Shown: positions 62,365 through 64,000 of the stretch, piece by piece
How the letters are laid out: each line of letters opens with the position of its first letter
Position numbering within the stretch: the stretch's first letter is position 1
Source: Rotaria sp. Silwood1
Lineage: Eukaryota > Rotifera > Eurotatoria > Philodinida > Philodinidae
Direction of reading: 5' to 3'
Assembly: GCA_905250075.1 (NCBI GenBank)
Contig: CAJNOP010000043.1
Coordinates: 740,772 to 804,771, forward strand
DNA length: 64,000 bases
Made by a program: the position numbers and the translations under genes
Notes under the pieces: generated by a model
The model's database searches: none
Told to the model about the DNA's origin: nothing
The model's input: only the letters and a program-made list of their open reading frames with translations

Positions 62365-62856
62365 TTACAATGTTTTTAAACCTGATTCAATTTCTTTCAA
62401 GGCTGAAAGAAGAATATCTCGTTTATGAGATGTTGATGATGATTGTATATCATTAGTACTTGGTGGTCCAAAATACGGTCGAACAAATTGTACTTCCTCG
62501 TGCATAACAAATATTGGTGATGAAATGATCGGAGCAGTTGATGGCGGCGGCGAAAGATTGTCTTTTTGCAATATAAATGATGATAAAGGTATTGTTGTTC
62601 GACCTCGACCTGTACTAATAATTTGACGATGATCATTTGATATTAAATTACCATGACCGCGTCCTACTGCAGTTAATTGAGTATCGGTTATAGACATGTG
62701 ACTACGATTAGAAAATTGAAAATGAGTTTCTAATAACGGTGGTTTAACAAATACAGATGGAGATTGTTCATGTAATAAAGAAATATGTTTTGCTCGTTGT
62801 GAAAAATATCTAGAATCCGATTGTTCCATTGTTGTTGATGATAGTGATTCATTCAT
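62365..62856 (-). CDS. Short low-complexity protein, 163 aa
   Basis: An open frame of 163 residues begins at an ATG directly preceded by a TTTTAG acceptor (62857-62858). It is serine-, histidine- and proline-rich with GRGHGN and STGRGRTTIP motifs and a short C-terminal helix (SHKRDILLSALKEIESGL). The glycine-arginine pieces hint at RNA association, but no domain is present. The stop TAA lies inside a GTAAGT donor-like sequence, so a longer spliced form is possible; I found no convincing downstream exon. The frame could also be an internal exon of a longer gene. It lies 223 bp downstream of the F-box/LRR-like stop on the same strand. Confidence 0.55.
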   Translation of the reverse strand: MNESLSSTTMEQSDSRYFSQRAKHISLLHEQSPSVFVKPPLLETHFQFSNRSHMSITDTQLTAVGRGHGNLISNDHRQIISTGRGRTTIPLSSFILQKDNLSPPPSTAPIISSPIFVMHEEVQFVRPYFGPPSTNDIQSSSTSHKRDILLSALKEIESGLKTL

Positions 62857-63079
62857 CTAAAAGAATTGAAATTTTATCATCAGATGAATATACTAAATAA
62901 AGAGATTAGTTTAATTTCTTTTAGATGTGAATAATATATACATTTAGAGAAAAGAAGTCATTATCACACATATGCATAATCATGCTAAACAAGATTTTTG
63001 ACACTATAAAAACTCCTGAGCAGACATTAAATGACGAACAATAAATTTAATAAAAGAAAAAAAAAGAAATTCTTTTTTT

Positions 63080-63606
63080 TTATGTTGAAAATAGAAATGT
63101 TGCATATTTATGATCTTTTTGTGTATGGTCATTGTACCATTTACACCAATAAATATTCTTTGAATAGTATTCAGAAAATTTTTCTTCAACATTTTTTTGC
63201 ATTTCAATATATGCATGATAATCTTGTGGTTTTTTTATATGTTCTAATTTTAGACTAATTAAATTTGGCATTGAATTGAGAAGATTATCAAGAAATGGTA
63301 ATTTATTACGATAGACTTGCATTTTATATGTTGTAAATATAAGAGCAAAGATTTTTATATGAGAAAAATATGAAAAAAAATAATCAGTGATACGTTCATC
63401 AAATTGACGAACTGTTACACGACGAAGTTGAGCAAATGTTGATAATATATGTGATTGTGTTTGTTGACTAACAATTGAAATAATTTGCATTAAATAAAAA
63501 TGATCTATTTCAAGCTCAATAAGATTTGATGTAAGAAGAAAAAGTGGTTGCGGCACATGACATCCATGTTTTACACTATCACGAATTATAAGCTTCTTTA
63601 TAGCAC
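63080..63606 (-). CDS. F-box/LRR-like protein, 3' exon (partial)
   Basis: The last exon runs from an acceptor (ATTTTAG) at 63607-63608 to the TAA at 63080. The incoming phase is 1, so it gives about 175 residues and earlier exons lie beyond the window or in the unresolved 3' end. The protein has repeated L-rich strands (LIELEIDHFYL, LRRVTVRQF, LISLKLEHI) like the degenerate LRRs of F-box proteins. It ends in MQKNVEEKFSEYYSKNIYWC, a C-terminal block I associate with a large bdelloid F-box-like family; that association is from memory. F-box proteins select substrates for SCF ubiquitin ligases; the F-box itself would be upstream and is not visible. Confidence 0.55.
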
Positions 63607-63608
63607 CT

Positions 63609-64000
63609 AAAATTAAAATAAAATTATAGACAGAAAAATAAAACGAGTGTGTCCAGAAAAATATTAGTTTTCACATCTTTACTCTCAAGAAGATCTAGAG
63701 CAGAGAAGCTGGCGTTATGACTATCCTTTGTATGTAAAATTCCCCTATTGATAGGAGCTATTTCTTATTCCAAAAGTTCTGAGAGCATGGATAATAGTCC
63801 TCTAACACCGCTGACGACGACCATTTTTCTTCCACACAATACGCCCGATTGGGTCCAAATTTTTATAGTTGATACTTCAGCCCAAGTTGTATGAATAGTT
63901 TTTTTTGTTTCAAAATGTTCTTCTAATGAAACTCGATACATCTTAAAATATTAATACGATTGAGAAAAGTACGCTTTTTGACGGTTATTCCAGTATTTTG
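63609..64000. other. Window end: intron or insertion of unknown nature
   Basis: Upstream of the F-box/LRR-like exon the sequence changes character near 63649, where GTGTGTCCAGAAAAATATT occurs. The remaining ~350 bp have a different composition. A 58-codon minus-strand frame (about 63770-63941, MYRVSLEEHFETKK...) has no match I can name. It may be the end of a DNA element inserted in the intron. Confidence 0.3.

Noticed and set aside
63640-64000. Mariner/Tc1-type insertion at the window edge
   Set aside because: Only one possible end is in view, and the peptide frames do not show mariner motifs, so no family is claimed.
1-64000. tRNA, rRNA and CRISPR features
   Set aside because: No B-box-like GGTTCGAATCC arm with a plausible clover, no rRNA stretches and no spaced identical repeats were found; CRISPR is not expected in an animal genome.

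Overview
This is a nuclear genome window from a small-genome metazoan. It is AT-rich, and its compact protein-coding genes have many short GT-AG introns, mostly 45-80 bp. The orthologues are animal-type: an NHE8-like exchanger, TRMT10A, LRRC40, a PAR/CES-2-type bZIP, DDX24 and MON2. Many start codons lie directly behind a 3' splice acceptor, which suggests spliced-leader trans-splicing. Together with an F-box/LRR-like protein style I associate with bdelloids, this points to a bdelloid rotifer (Adineta/Rotaria type). That is an inference from style and content, not from a database match.

Layout. 1-2539 (+): 3' part of a Tudor-domain gene. 2766-6184 (-): NHE8-like Na+/H+ exchanger, convergent with the Tudor gene. 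6867-10440 (-): unrecognised 543-aa protein. 10630-13527 (-): two-finger C2H2 protein with a SAMD3-like helical region. 14314-19675 (+): a tight cluster of TRMT10A, LRRC40 and a 79-aa protein with operon-like spacing. 19676-28676: 9 kb with no gene I can support, ending in a GA/CT-rich promoter-proximal block. 28677-29333 (+): intronless bZIP transcription factor. 29641-34522 (-): DDX24/Mak5-type RNA helicase, 16 exons. 37210-47447 (-): MON2, 20 exons, 1728 aa. 48720-51287: a decayed DNA transposon with ~175-bp terminal inverted repeats and a DDE_1/pogo-like transposase relic. 53505-58319 (-): an 18-exon, 1006-aa protein I cannot assign. 60464-60954 (-): a broken ORF pair. 62365-63606 (-): a short low-complexity protein and the 3' exon of an F-box/LRR-like gene.

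Exon structures were joined by hand at GT-AG boundaries (one GC-AG). In every multi-exon model given, the reading phase closes from start to stop (from the first visible base for the Tudor gene), which is the main support for them. Almost every multi-exon gene has one or more introns of 0.7-1.4 kb among many short ones. These long introns carry decayed non-coding sequence, including two dispersed repeat families detected by comparison within the window.

Functionally the window is mostly housekeeping: endosomal/Golgi ion exchange and trafficking (NHE8, MON2), tRNA m1G9 methylation (TRMT10A), ribosome biogenesis (DDX24), and a germline/RNA-silencing-type Tudor protein. The most interesting items are the AG-adjacent start codons with an operon-like gene cluster, the orphan 1006-aa gene, the DETD variant of the helicase motif II, and the long-TIR transposon.
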